From Clostridia bacterium (lineage in GTDB: Bacteria > Bacillota > Clostridia > Oscillospirales > Acutalibacteraceae): a stretch of DNA of 32,651 bases. Positions within the stretch are counted from its first letter, which is position 1; every line of letters begins with the position of its first letter. Below, piece after piece: positions 1 to 8,579 of the stretch. The stretch spans positions 1 through 32,651 of the forward strand of contig JAFVIF010000048.1 of the NCBI GenBank assembly GCA_017474125.1, given 5' to 3'. The translations under genes were made by a program, and so were the position numbers. The notes beneath the pieces were generated by a model that made no database searches, was not told where the DNA came from, and saw only the letters and a program-made list of their open reading frames with translations.

Positions 1-1
1 A

Positions 2-97
2 GCACCGGCAATTCACTTTGTCATTCATAATCCGCAGCTTCGGAGTGCTTTGGAAAATATGACCATTCCGATTTCCGAAGAAAACGATGAAGAATAA
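2..97 (+). CDS. C-terminal end of an unrecognised protein (5' truncated by the window edge)
   Basis: An open frame enters from the left edge and stops at a TAA at 95-97, giving about 31 residues that finish in an acidic tail (ISEENDEE). It is followed by a well-formed terminator at 177-214, which supports a real gene end here. Too little is visible to assign a family, and no motif is recognised. It converges with the AraC-type regulator on the other strand. The alternative is that the frame is open by chance, because 96 bases is short. Confidence 0.4.
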   Translation, partial: APAIHFVIHNPQLRSALENMTIPISEENDEE

Positions 98-176
98 GAA
101 AATTGCTATATCTTACAAAAAGTTATCATATGAGAAAGGCGGTTAAATAGTCGAAAGTACCGCTACAAACAGAAAA

Positions 177-230
177 AATACCGAGAAAAACCTTTTACAG
201 TTCTTCTCGGTATTAATCTTTTGGTTTTTT
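177..230. terminator. Bidirectional intrinsic terminator between convergent genes
   Basis: An 11-bp perfect stem (AATACCGAGAA at 177-187 with TTCTCGGTATT at 204-214) is followed on the + strand by a T-rich run and flanked on the left by A-rich sequence, so it can also stop transcription from the AraC gene on the - strand. Confidence 0.8.
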
Positions 231-298
231 CTTTTTGCAACGCCCATAAGTTAGTATTTTGAAATTACTGCCTTATGTGGCGTGTGCATTCGAGCGGT

Positions 299-1099
299 CT
301 ATTTTTTATAAAAAGAGGGAGGATTACCGGTTATTCGTTTAAATACCGTTGAAAAGTAATTGGGGTCGGAAAAGCCTAAGGCGATAGCGGTTTCCTTTAC
401 GCTGAGTCCTTCCTTTAAATGCTCAATAGCCTTTCTTATTTTTATGTTATTAAAATATTCCATAACTCCGACACCCGCAAAGCGTGAAAAGGTTTTTTGA
501 AGGCCGATTTCGCTCATATTGCAAAGAAAGGCCACATCCTTTACCATTAAAGGCTCGCAAATATGCTCCTCTAAGGTTTTAACTATTAACCCGTAGTTTT
601 TTTCTCCTGTACTGTTTGTGTTGTGCTTTTCAAGTATATTGCTGTTAAGCTCTAATATAAGAAGCTCAAATTCCTTTATTAAAGCGTAGGGGACTGTATC
701 GTTTTTGCTGCCCGTTACCCAAATATCGTTAAATATAAAGCTGTCGTTAGCTTTATTAAACAGCTCGTACACTGCCGTAAGGTTGTTTACGACACATATT
801 TTGTTATGTAGCTTGGGCATATTTTTAGCCGAAAAGGAAAAAACCGCAACGCTTAATTTTTCCTTTCCCGTACTGTAAACGTTGTGAAACTGCATTGGTG
901 TATGAATAAAGGCTTGACCGCTTTTAAGGGTGAAAACGTTACTGTCGGCGGCAACCGTAGCACTACCCGAAAGTATAATAATTACTTCATAAAAATTATG
1001 ACTTTCGCCGTGGAATTTGTAGTCGGCAGGGTAGGTGTAGGTAAACAGTGAATGAATAGCGGTTATTCTCGGAGTGTTTTTAATTATATATTGATTCAT
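299..1099 (-). CDS. AraC/XylS family transcriptional regulator
   Basis: Protein of 266 aa. The N-terminal half (roughly residues 25-115) is a cupin-like sensor: it has a YEVIIILSGSATV strand, then LKSGQAFIHTPMQFHNV, the usual effector-binding barrel of AraC proteins. The last 93 residues (about 174-266) are the double helix-turn-helix DNA-binding domain, ending in the classic ALGFSDPNYFSTVFKRITGNPPSFYKK-type signature, with each segment quoted here only as family recognition. The start ATG at 1099 has an AAAGGTG ribosome binding site. The gene is transcribed divergently from the oxidoreductase that starts at 1243, so that gene is its most likely target. Regulators of this type usually control sugar or sugar-derivative catabolism. 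The effector cannot be read from the sequence. Confidence 0.9.
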   Translation of the reverse strand: MNQYIIKNTPRITAIHSLFTYTYPADYKFHGESHNFYEVIIILSGSATVAADSNVFTLKSGQAFIHTPMQFHNVYSTGKEKLSVAVFSFSAKNMPKLHNKICVVNNLTAVYELFNKANDSFIFNDIWVTGSKNDTVPYALIKEFELLILELNSNILEKHNTNSTGEKNYGLIVKTLEEHICEPLMVKDVAFLCNMSEIGLQKTFSRFAGVGVMEYFNNIKIRKAIEHLKEGLSVKETAIALGFSDPNYFSTVFKRITGNPPSFYKK

Positions 1100-1144
1100 A
1101 GCGCACCTTTATATAAAATCAAAGATTAAGTATATAAAATTATA

Positions 1145-1172
1145 TTTACTTTTATGAAAAAAGTCTTATAAT
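1145..1172 (+). promoter_or_regulatory. Candidate promoter for the oxidoreductase gene
   Basis: TTTACT (1145-1150), a 16-bp spacer and a perfect TATAAT (1167-1172) lie in the divergent intergenic region upstream of the start at 1243. The -10 is excellent and the -35 matches at 4 of 6 positions. Confidence 0.5.
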
Positions 1173-1178
1173 TAAATC

Positions 1179-1195
1179 GATAAAATGATTTTATC
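1179..1195. promoter_or_regulatory. Perfect inverted repeat, candidate operator
   Basis: GATAAAA-TGA-TTTTATC is a perfect 7-bp inverted repeat with a 3-bp centre. It begins 7 bp after the candidate -10 and would cover the transcription start. Its position between divergent regulator and target genes suggests an operator. AraC proteins usually bind direct repeats, so a different regulator is possible. Confidence 0.35.
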
Positions 1196-1242
1196 ACAGT
1201 TGTTTACTATTTTCAAGTCTTTAAATTTATGGAGGTATCATT

Positions 1243-2529
1243 GTGTCAGTATTTACAGCAATAGTAATTGGTGCAGGTGACCGCGGCAGAACTTATACGG
1301 GAATTATGAAAAGATATCCCGACCTTTTTAAGGTTGTCGGTGTTGCTGAGCCTATTGACGTTCGCAGAGACTCTATTAAGGAAACCCACGACGTTCCCGA
1401 AGAAAATTGTTACGTAACTTGGGAGCACATTTTAGACAGACCTAAGTTTGCCGACGTTGCCATTATTTCTACTATGGACCAGCTCCATTTTGAGCCTGCT
1501 ATGAAGGCTCTTGAGCTCGGCTACGACCTTTTACTTGAAAAGCCTGTTGCTCCTACTCCCGAGGAATGCGGTAAGATTTATAACCAAGCTAAAAAGTACG
1601 GCAGAAAGGTTATGGTTTGTCACGTACTGCGTTATACTCCTTTCTTTATGCAGCTTAAAAAGATTATTGACGACGGAATTCTTGGTAAGATTATTACCAT
1701 TAACCATACCGAGGCTGTTGGTAACGTTCACCAAAGCCATAGCTTTGTTAGAGGCAACTGGGGAAACAGTGACAGAGCTACCTTTATGCTTTTACAGAAA
1801 TGCTGTCACGATATTGATATTCTTCAGTGGCTCGTTGGTAAAAAGTGCGATAAAATTCAGTCATTTGGCTCTCTTTCCTACTTCAGAGAGGAAAACGCTC
1901 CCGAGGGTGCTCCCGAGAGATGCTTTGAAGGCTGTCCCGAATATGATACCTGTCCGTATAACGCTATGAAGCTTTATTATGACGATAAGAAAAACGGCTG
2001 GTTCAGAAATGCGTCTACTCAAAAGGTTCATCCTACCGACGAGGACGTTATGGAGGCTATGAGAAATACCCAATACGGTAAGTGCGTATTTAAATGTGAT
2101 AACGACGTTGTTGACCATCAGACCGTAAATATGGAATTTGAAGACAAGACTACCGTTCTTCTTACTATGTGCGCTTTTAATAAGGGCGGCAGATTCAGTG
2201 ATATTATGGGTACCAAGGGTATGCTTCACTGTGATATGAAGGCAGGCGACGGTCAGCAGTTCTATTTTTACGATTTTGCTACTAAAGAGCACCGTTACTT
2301 AGATTCTGATATTGCCGTAGCAGGTGACTCAATTACTTCAGGCCACGGCGGTGGTGATACCGGTATCGTTCTTGCTCTTCATAAATATTTGAGCGGAGAA
2401 TTGAGCGAAGAAGAAGTTAGCGAAATCGGTATTTCCTGCTACAATCATATGCTTGTATTTGCTGCTGAGGATTCAAGAGTCAGCGGCCAAGTGGTTGATA
2501 CAACCGCTTTTTGCGATAAGTATATGTAA
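1243..2529 (+). CDS. Gfo/Idh/MocA family NAD(P)-dependent oxidoreductase
   Basis: Protein of 428 aa with a GTG start 7 bases after GGAGG (1231-1235). The N-terminal Rossmann fold shows the dinucleotide loop GAGDRG (residues 10-15) and the family motif EKP (99-101), whose lysine is usually catalytic or nicotinamide-contacting. The second domain carries CCHDIDILQW (187 onward), matching the conserved H/D helix of the family. An insertion with C227, C231 and C237 looks like a metal or structural cysteine site, which most family members lack. Such enzymes oxidise or epimerise sugars, inositols or sugar acids in the cytoplasm; the substrate is not evident. Being divergent from an AraC regulator suggests an inducible catabolic role. 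Confidence 0.88.
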   Translation: MSVFTAIVIGAGDRGRTYTGIMKRYPDLFKVVGVAEPIDVRRDSIKETHDVPEENCYVTWEHILDRPKFADVAIISTMDQLHFEPAMKALELGYDLLLEKPVAPTPEECGKIYNQAKKYGRKVMVCHVLRYTPFFMQLKKIIDDGILGKIITINHTEAVGNVHQSHSFVRGNWGNSDRATFMLLQKCCHDIDILQWLVGKKCDKIQSFGSLSYFREENAPEGAPERCFEGCPEYDTCPYNAMKLYYDDKKNGWFRNASTQKVHPTDEDVMEAMRNTQYGKCVFKCDNDVVDHQTVNMEFEDKTTVLLTMCAFNKGGRFSDIMGTKGMLHCDMKAGDGQQFYFYDFATKEHRYLDSDIAVAGDSITSGHGGGDTGIVLALHKYLSGELSEEEVSEIGISCYNHMLVFAAEDSRVSGQVVDTTAFCDKYM

Positions 2530-2546
2530 TAATTAAACAGTATAAC

Positions 2547-2587
2547 AATAAAAGAGCCAACGGAGCATTCCGTTTGGCTCTTTTATT
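2547..2587 (+). terminator. Intrinsic terminator after the oxidoreductase
   Basis: A 17-bp stem with one bulged T pairs AATAAAAGAGCCAACGG (2547-2563) with the strand at 2570-2587 around the loop AGCATT. The right arm ends in TTTTATT. Confidence 0.85.
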
Positions 2588-2614
2588 ATACTTATTATAG
2601 TTATGAACAGGTTA

Positions 2615-2667
2615 TTGACAGAAGTTATGCACCAAATGTGTAAAAAGATGTCGGAGAATGTCGCAGA
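2615..2667 (+). promoter_or_regulatory. Candidate promoter and tandem repeat ahead of the phage-like cassette
   Basis: A perfect TTGACA (2615-2620) has an 18-bp spacer to TGTAAA (2639-2644). Just downstream, ATGTCGGAGA (2648-2657) is repeated immediately as ATGTCGCAGA (2658-2667): 9 of 10 identical with a one-helical-turn period, as expected of an operator or RNA element. A second possible -10, TATAAT, lies at 2682-2687 but has no convincing -35. Confidence 0.4.
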
Positions 2668-2739
2668 TTACTTCCGTATTATATAATAAGCAATGATTTT
2701 GGTGGGTCGTTGCTAAATAAATATAAGGAAGGAAATTAA

Positions 2740-3407
<668 letters not shown>

Positions 3408-3408
<1 letters not shown>

Positions 3409-4463
3409 TGGGTAAGAAGGTTTACGAGGAAGAAAACATCCGCGCTATAGCTGATAAAATTCGAGAAAAAACGGGCGGTGATGCTACCTATAAAACATCC
3501 CAAATGCCAAGCGGTATTGAAGAGGTTTACGAAGCAGGACAAAAAGCGGAATACGATAGGTTTTGGGATAATAACCCTATAGCAAAAGGGGCTACAAGTG
3601 GCGAAAATCTCTTTTCGGGTAAATCTTGGAACGATGAAACCTTTAAACCAAAATACGATATTATAATCTCAGATTTAAGCTCTTGCTATATGATGTTTAA
3701 AGCCTGCGGTGTGACCGACTTGGTTAAACGCTTAGCAGAATGTGGAGTGAGATTAGATATGTCTAACGCCAGCACTCTATATTATGCTTTTTTCGACTCA
3801 AAAATAACACATATTGGTGAAATATCACTAATAAGAGCTTCACTCTATGGTGGTACAGCGGCAACGGCGGGTATGTTTCAGGCTTCAGCACAGTTACACA
3901 CGATAGACAAACTTATTGTAAACGAAGACGTCGTATATGCCAATACAATTTTTACCGGCTGTACTGCTCTTGCAAATATAACTATTGAGGGTGTAGTAGG
4001 TAATAATGTAAGTTTTGCTGATTGTAAATCACTCACCCACGAAAGCCTTATGAGTATTATAAACGCGTTGAAGGATTATTCGAATAAAACCATGTTAAGG
4101 TTTTCGGATACAGATTATACTGTCAGCGGATATGATACCGACCCGCGAGGCGCAACTTTTGACGTCCATTATGCTGAAATTGTTGACGGCAGTTTAGAGT
4201 GCGAGTGCTCAATTGACGGAATGTATGGAATTAAGATAACGGTTTACGACGTTGATATAAGCGAAGCGGATTTACCTTATATTAGTAACGTTGAGTTTGA
4301 CGTTATAAGCGTTGATTCAGACGATATGCCGATTGTCGACGTGGTAATTACGGTTGACAAAACGGTAATGAGCAAAACACTTACTATAGGCTCAGCTAAT
4401 ATTGCTAAGCTCACCGAAGCGGAAAAGAAAAAGGTGACCGACAAGGGTTGGTGGCTTAAATAG
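3408..4463 (+). CDS. Phage tail-like protein, probable receptor-binding or tail-tip component
   Basis: Protein of 351 aa. It starts with a segment typical of Clostridial phage tail proteins (EEENIRAIADKIREKTG, then YKTSQMPSGIEEVYEAGQKAEYDRFWD). The middle (about residues 85-225) has irregular leucine-rich/BspA-like units, including FTGCTALANITIEG and FADCKSLTHESL. The end, LTEAEKKKVTDKGWWLK, is a recurrent closing motif in phage proteins with such repeats. It is coupled to the upstream collagen-like gene by TAATG and is followed after 12 bases by the holin-like gene. Likely a surface-binding protein at a tail tip. Host-derived BspA adhesion modules are the alternative source of the repeats. 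No signal peptide is visible, which fits phage rather than secreted host origin. Confidence 0.7.
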
Positions 4464-4475
4464 GGGGTGAAATAA

Positions 4476-4706
4476 GTGAATGAACAAATTATAGTAGCTC
4501 TTATAGCCTTTCTCGGCACAGCCATAGGTACTCTTGGCGGCATTCTTGCTTCCAGCAAGCTGACTAATTTCCGCATAGAACAGCTGGAAATGAAGGTGGA
4601 CAAGCATAACAATTTTGCAACTAAAATACCGCTCATTCAGGGCGAGATAGATGACGTTAAACAAAGAGTGGCTTTACTTGAAGCCTATCACAGAGAAAAA
4701 CCTTAG
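4476..4706 (+). CDS. Small membrane protein, XhlA/holin-like
   Basis: Protein of 76 aa with a GTG start after AGGGGGTG. Residues about 5-26 form one hydrophobic, glycine-rich transmembrane segment (VALIAFLGTAIGTLGGILA). The rest is a charged amphipathic helix likely to form a coiled coil (RIEQLEMKVDKHNN, then DDVKQRVALLEAYH). This architecture matches haemolysin XhlA-type and holin-associated proteins encoded next to phage endolysins. The gene lies directly before an amidase whose ribosome binding site overlaps its TAG stop, supporting a lysis pair. The charged domain follows the transmembrane segment in XhlA-like order reversed, so the exact family is uncertain. Confidence 0.65.
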   Translation: MNEQIIVALIAFLGTAIGTLGGILASSKLTNFRIEQLEMKVDKHNNFATKIPLIQGEIDDVKQRVALLEAYHREKP

Positions 4707-4716
4707 GAGGTATAAT

Positions 4717-5412
4717 ATGCCATATAAAATTGCACTCGACGCAGGTCACGGCCTTAATACGGCAGGCAAGCGTTGTGACAAAACCCTTGACCCAAAGGAA
4801 ACCAGAGAATGGGTGCTAAATAACCGAATTGCCGTTCTTATTGAGGAAGGCTTAAAGGCTTATACGGGTTATGAGCTTATCCGTACCGACGACAGAACGG
4901 GTAAAAAGGATATAAGCCGTCCCGAACGTTGCAAACGAGCAAATGAATTCAAGGCCGATATTTTCTGTTCTATCCACGCAAACGCCGCAGAAAAGAAGTT
5001 TTCGGGCGGCGGTATAGTGCTTTACGTTTGTAAAGGTCTTTCCGAAAAAGGTACTACACGTACTATGCAGAAAGACCTATACGAAAGACTTATTAAGCAT
5101 ACAGGTCTTAAGGGCAACAGAGCAAAGCCCTTGGGACAGTATAATTACGACGTACTGGTGCTCACGAATATGCCGGCAATACTCGGTGAACTTGGCTTTA
5201 TGAACAGTACCGTGGATACTCCTATAATCCTTACCGAAGACTTTGCGAAGAAAGCGGCGCAGGCTTATATTGAATTTTTTGTAAAACAGGGTGGGCTCAC
5301 TAAAAGGGAAGAAGTGACAACAGAAAACGACAAAAGCAAAACCGAGGTTCTGTCGCTTCTGGAGCTTATCAAGACGCTTATTAACCGTATTATTGTGTGG
5401 ATTAAGGGCTAA
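4717..5412 (+). CDS. N-acetylmuramoyl-L-alanine amidase (Amidase_3), phage-endolysin type
   Basis: Protein of 231 aa. The ATG at 4717 is chosen because AGGAGG (4705-4710) lies just before it; a longer upstream frame overlaps the holin-like gene and has no ribosome binding site. The zinc-amidase core is complete: AGHG with H11, a ligand Glu in the helix REWVLNN (E31), SIHAN with H87 and the catalytic Glu in GELGF (E158). It cleaves the bond between N-acetylmuramic acid and L-alanine in peptidoglycan. No signal peptide is present, so export needs a holin, consistent with the neighbour. The tail (about 205-231) is a short lysine-containing, hydrophobic amphipathic helix (ELIKTLINRIIVWIKG) rather than an SH3 or LysM wall-binding domain. 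CwlD-like sporulation amidases share the fold, but context favours an endolysin. Confidence 0.87.
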   Translation: MPYKIALDAGHGLNTAGKRCDKTLDPKETREWVLNNRIAVLIEEGLKAYTGYELIRTDDRTGKKDISRPERCKRANEFKADIFCSIHANAAEKKFSGGGIVLYVCKGLSEKGTTRTMQKDLYERLIKHTGLKGNRAKPLGQYNYDVLVLTNMPAILGELGFMNSTVDTPIILTEDFAKKAAQAYIEFFVKQGGLTKREEVTTENDKSKTEVLSLLELIKTLINRIIVWIKG

Positions 5413-5435
5413 ATATCAAAAATTTAAAAAAACTC

Positions 5436-5464
5436 TTTAATTTTCTTTTCTGTTGTAGTATAAT
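5436..5464 (+). promoter_or_regulatory. Candidate promoter of icd
   Basis: TTTAAT (5436-5441), a 17-bp spacer and a perfect TATAAT (5459-5464) lie 33 bp before the icd start codon. No clear terminator separates icd from the amidase gene, so read-through from the cassette is also possible. Confidence 0.5.
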
Positions 5465-5496
5465 ACTTCGGTAAAGTTTATCGCGGAGGTTTTAAA

Positions 5497-6705
5497 ATGG
5501 AAAAGATTAAAATGACGACGCCTATGGTTGAATTAGACGGCGACGAAATGACGAGAGTTTTGTGGGAATGGATTAAGGATATTCTTATTCTCCCTTATAT
5601 TGATTTAAAGAGTGAGTATTATGATTTGGGTCTTCCTTACCGTGACGAAACCAACGACCAAGTAACCGTTGATGCCGCTGAGGCCATTAAAAAATACGGG
5701 GTCGGTGTTAAGTGTGCTACCATTACTCCCAACGCACAGCGCGTAGAGGAATACAACCTTAAGGAAATGTGGAAATCCCCTAACGGTACCGTAAGAGCTA
5801 TTTTGGACGGAACCGTTTTTAGAGAGCCTGTTGTTGTAAAAGGTATTAAGCCTGTTGTTTCCAACTGGGAAAAGCCTATTATTATTGCCCGTCACGCTTA
5901 CGGTGACGTATATAAAAACGTTGAGTTTAAGGTGAATAAGGGTGAAACTGCCGAGCTTGTTATAAAGGACAAGGACGGCAAAGAGAGAAGGCAAACAATT
6001 CTCACCTTTGAAAAGAGCGACGGTATCGTTCAGGGTCTTCACAATATTGATGCTTCTATTGAAAGCTTTGCCCGTGCCTGCTTTGAATACGCTCTTGATA
6101 AAAAGCAGGATTTGTGGTTTTCCAGCAAGGATACCATTTCCAAAACCTACGACCACCGTTTTAAGGATATATTTGCCGAAATTTACGAGAACGAATACAA
6201 AGCTAAGTTTGAAGCGGCAGGGATAGAATATTTCTATACTCTTATTGATGATGCCGTTGCCCGTGTTATCAGAAGCAAGGGCGGATACATTTGGGCTTGT
6301 AAAAACTACGACGGCGACGTTATGAGTGATATGCTTGCCACCGCCTTCGGCAGTCTTGCCATGATGACCAGCGTGCTGGTTTCACCCGACGGTAAATATG
6401 AATACGAAGCGGCTCACGGCACTGTTACCCGCCATTACTACAAGTACAGAAACGGTGAGGAAACAAGCACAAACCCCGTTGCCACCATTTTCGCTTGGAC
6501 CGGCGCTTTAAGAAAACGCGGTAGTATAGACGGTATTGATGAGCTTGTTGCTTGGGCCGATAAAATGGAAGCCGCAACCCTTAAAACTATTGAAAACGGT
6601 ATTATGACCAAGGACCTTGTTTCTCTTTCTACCCTTGAGAATAAAAAGGGTGTAAACAGTAAGGAATTCTTGCTGGCAATTAAAGAAACCTTTGATAATA
6701 TGTAA
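5497..6705 (+). CDS. icd: NADP-dependent isocitrate dehydrogenase, eukaryotic-type subfamily
   Basis: Protein of 402 aa, usual length for the homodimeric eukaryotic-like (type II) enzyme rather than the E. coli type. It converts isocitrate to 2-oxoglutarate and CO2 with NADP in the cytoplasm, supplying carbon for glutamate and so for the arginine pathway downstream in this window. Recognisable segments are VELDGDEMTRVLW near the start, the substrate-binding stretch around KSPNGTVRAILDGTVFREP, YDGDVMSDMLATAFGSL (metal-binding aspartates), and the cofactor region HGTVTRHYYKY followed by TSTNPVATIFAWTGAL. GGAGG (5485-5489) precedes the ATG. It has its own promoter-like sequence and its own terminator, so it is probably monocistronic. 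Confidence 0.95.
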   Translation: MEKIKMTTPMVELDGDEMTRVLWEWIKDILILPYIDLKSEYYDLGLPYRDETNDQVTVDAAEAIKKYGVGVKCATITPNAQRVEEYNLKEMWKSPNGTVRAILDGTVFREPVVVKGIKPVVSNWEKPIIIARHAYGDVYKNVEFKVNKGETAELVIKDKDGKERRQTILTFEKSDGIVQGLHNIDASIESFARACFEYALDKKQDLWFSSKDTISKTYDHRFKDIFAEIYENEYKAKFEAAGIEYFYTLIDDAVARVIRSKGGYIWACKNYDGDVMSDMLATAFGSLAMMTSVLVSPDGKYEYEAAHGTVTRHYYKYRNGEETSTNPVATIFAWTGALRKRGSIDGIDELVAWADKMEAATLKTIENGIMTKDLVSLSTLENKKGVNSKEFLLAIKETFDNM

Positions 6706-6708
6706 AAG

Positions 6709-6737
6709 TAAGCCTTCCGTAAGGAAGGCTTATTTTA
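6709..6737 (+). terminator. Intrinsic terminator of icd
   Basis: A perfect 10-bp stem TAAGCCTTCC/GGAAGGCTTA with a GTAA (GNRA-type) tetraloop at 6719-6722 is followed by TTTTATT. Confidence 0.88.
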
Positions 6738-6761
6738 TTGGTAAGCGGGATTATTAATTGC

Positions 6762-6790
6762 TTGCAATATGATAACCAATATCGTATAAT
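6762..6790 (+). promoter_or_regulatory. Candidate promoter of the BspA-dockerin gene
   Basis: TTGCAA (6762-6767), a 17-bp spacer and a perfect TATAAT (6785-6790) lie 30 bp upstream of the start codon. Confidence 0.65.
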
Positions 6791-6820
6791 ATAAAGTATA
6801 GTAAGTTTTTGGAGGGGAAT

Positions 6821-8548
6821 ATGAAAAAGCTTTTATCTGTTCTAATATGTTTCTTAATATTTTTTTCTTCGTTATGTACTCTTTCCATAACGACTTTTGC
6901 AAACGAATACGGTAATTTTACCTATTCGGTTTGGAACGGTGAAGTGCAAATAATCGGTTTTAATAGGAGCGCTTCAGGGGCTGTAACTATTCCCGCAACC
7001 ATAAGCGGCTATAAGGTTGTTAGTATTGGTGAACGGGCTTTCAGCGAATGTTCAGGTATCACCTCTGTTTCAATACCAAATACCGTAACCGAAATTGACG
7101 ATAGTGCGTTTTGGAAGTGTACTTCTCTTAAAAGCGTTGATTTGTCTGACGGCTTGGTTTTTATCGGCTTTGATGCTTTCGGCAATTGTACCGCTCTTGA
7201 AAATATTACTGTCCCAAGCGGCGTTAAAACGCTGAGCGGCGGTTGCTTTAACGGCTGTACCGCGTTAAAAGAGTTTACTGTTCCCAGTAGTGTTACCGAG
7301 CTTGGCGGTGGGTTACTCTCGGGATGTACGGCACTGGAAACTGTTGTTATTGGTAACGGTGTTACCGAAATTGGTAATTACTCTTTTATGTATTGCGAAA
7401 ATCTTAAAGACGTAACTATCGGCACAGGCGTTGAGAAAATTGCTATTAATGCCTTTTACGAGTGTAATTCTTTAGAGGAAATTGTTATACCCAATAACGT
7501 TAAGGCTATAGAAGGCTACGCTTTTCAATCCTGTGATTCTCTAAAAAAAGTCATCTTAAATAACGGGCTGGAGATTATCGGCAACGATGCTTTTAACGAT
7601 TGCGTTGCTCTTGAAGGTATAGCTATACCTGACAGCGTTACTTCAATAGACAGAAGTGCATTCTATGGCTGCAGCAGTCTCGCAAGCGTTACTCTTTCTG
7701 AGAATTTAAAGGAAATCGGCATCGCAGCATTTCAGGCCTGTTATAATCTTCTCGAAATTACAATACCAAAAAGCGTTGAAACCATTGGCGGCGATGCTTT
7801 TTTGTACTGCTATGGCTTAAATAAGGTTAATATTACCGATATTAACGCGTGGTGCGAAATTGATTTTTATACCGAAGCTTCAAATCCCATTTATCATCAC
7901 GGTAATCTTTATTTAAACGGAGAGTTAGTTACCCACGTTGATTATTCCGCCTCTTTGGAGGAGGTTAAGAACAATACCTTTTTTAATTGTAAATCTTTAA
8001 AAAGTGTTACAATTCCAAAAGGTATAAAGCGAATAGGCAACTCCGCTTTTCATAACTGTATAGCTTTAGAAAAGGTTTATCTGCCGTCAACTGTTACCGA
8101 AATAGGGGATACCGCCTTTAAAAATTGCACTATGCTTAAAAGCTTAGCTTTACCCAAAGCGCTTAAGAGTATAGGCTGGTATTCTTTGGACGAATGTGTG
8201 AATCTTAAAACTATATGGTACTCAGGAGACCAAGCGGATAGAGAATTAATTGAACTCGGGCCCGCAAATATTGAAGTGATGAAGGCCGCAAAATGGTATT
8301 ATAACGTGTGCGAGGAGCATAATCTTGAGGCTGATGTGCCTTGTCCCGATTGCCCGTATATTAACGGCACTTTTACCTTGGGTGACGTTAACGGCGATTA
8401 TGCGGTTGATACCACCGACCTTGCTATGTTAAAGCTTAGCCTTGCAGGGGTAATAGAAATTGACGGTATGGGCGCCGATATGGATAATGACGGTAGCGTT
8501 GATACCACCGATTTAGCAATGTTAAAATTAATGCTTGCAGGAATATAA
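6821..8548 (+). CDS. Secreted BspA-like leucine-rich repeat protein with C-terminal dockerin
   Basis: Protein of 575 aa. The ATG at 6821 follows GGAGGGG directly; a TTG twelve bases upstream is a poorer start. Residues 1-28 are a signal peptide (MKKLL, a hydrophobic core, then cleavage near TFA-NEY). About residues 45-490 are BspA/LRR_5-type repeats of roughly 23 residues with the recurring pattern GxxAFxxCxxLxxVxIPxxVxxI. Residues 520-575 are a type I dockerin: two calcium-loop repeats (D522, N524, D526, D533; and D553, D555, D557, D564), each followed by TTDLAMLKL. A dockerin plugs into a cohesin, so the protein should sit on a cellulosome-like or cell-surface scaffold. The repeats may bind host, food or bacterial surfaces. 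It carries no catalytic domain. Own promoter and terminator suggest a single-gene unit. Confidence 0.92.
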   Translation: MKKLLSVLICFLIFFSSLCTLSITTFANEYGNFTYSVWNGEVQIIGFNRSASGAVTIPATISGYKVVSIGERAFSECSGITSVSIPNTVTEIDDSAFWKCTSLKSVDLSDGLVFIGFDAFGNCTALENITVPSGVKTLSGGCFNGCTALKEFTVPSSVTELGGGLLSGCTALETVVIGNGVTEIGNYSFMYCENLKDVTIGTGVEKIAINAFYECNSLEEIVIPNNVKAIEGYAFQSCDSLKKVILNNGLEIIGNDAFNDCVALEGIAIPDSVTSIDRSAFYGCSSLASVTLSENLKEIGIAAFQACYNLLEITIPKSVETIGGDAFLYCYGLNKVNITDINAWCEIDFYTEASNPIYHHGNLYLNGELVTHVDYSASLEEVKNNTFFNCKSLKSVTIPKGIKRIGNSAFHNCIALEKVYLPSTVTEIGDTAFKNCTMLKSLALPKALKSIGWYSLDECVNLKTIWYSGDQADRELIELGPANIEVMKAAKWYYNVCEEHNLEADVPCPDCPYINGTFTLGDVNGDYAVDTTDLAMLKLSLAGVIEIDGMGADMDNDGSVDTTDLAMLKLMLAGI

Positions 8549-8574
8549 AAAACGAGCCGAAAGGCTCGTTTTTT
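8547..8574. terminator. Bidirectional terminator between convergent genes
   Basis: A perfect 12-bp stem AAAAAACGAGCC/GGCTCGTTTTTT with a GAAA tetraloop (8559-8562) overlaps the TAA of the dockerin gene. Its symmetric A and T runs let it serve the AlkD-like gene on the - strand as well. Confidence 0.92.
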
Positions 8575-8579
8575 ATAAG

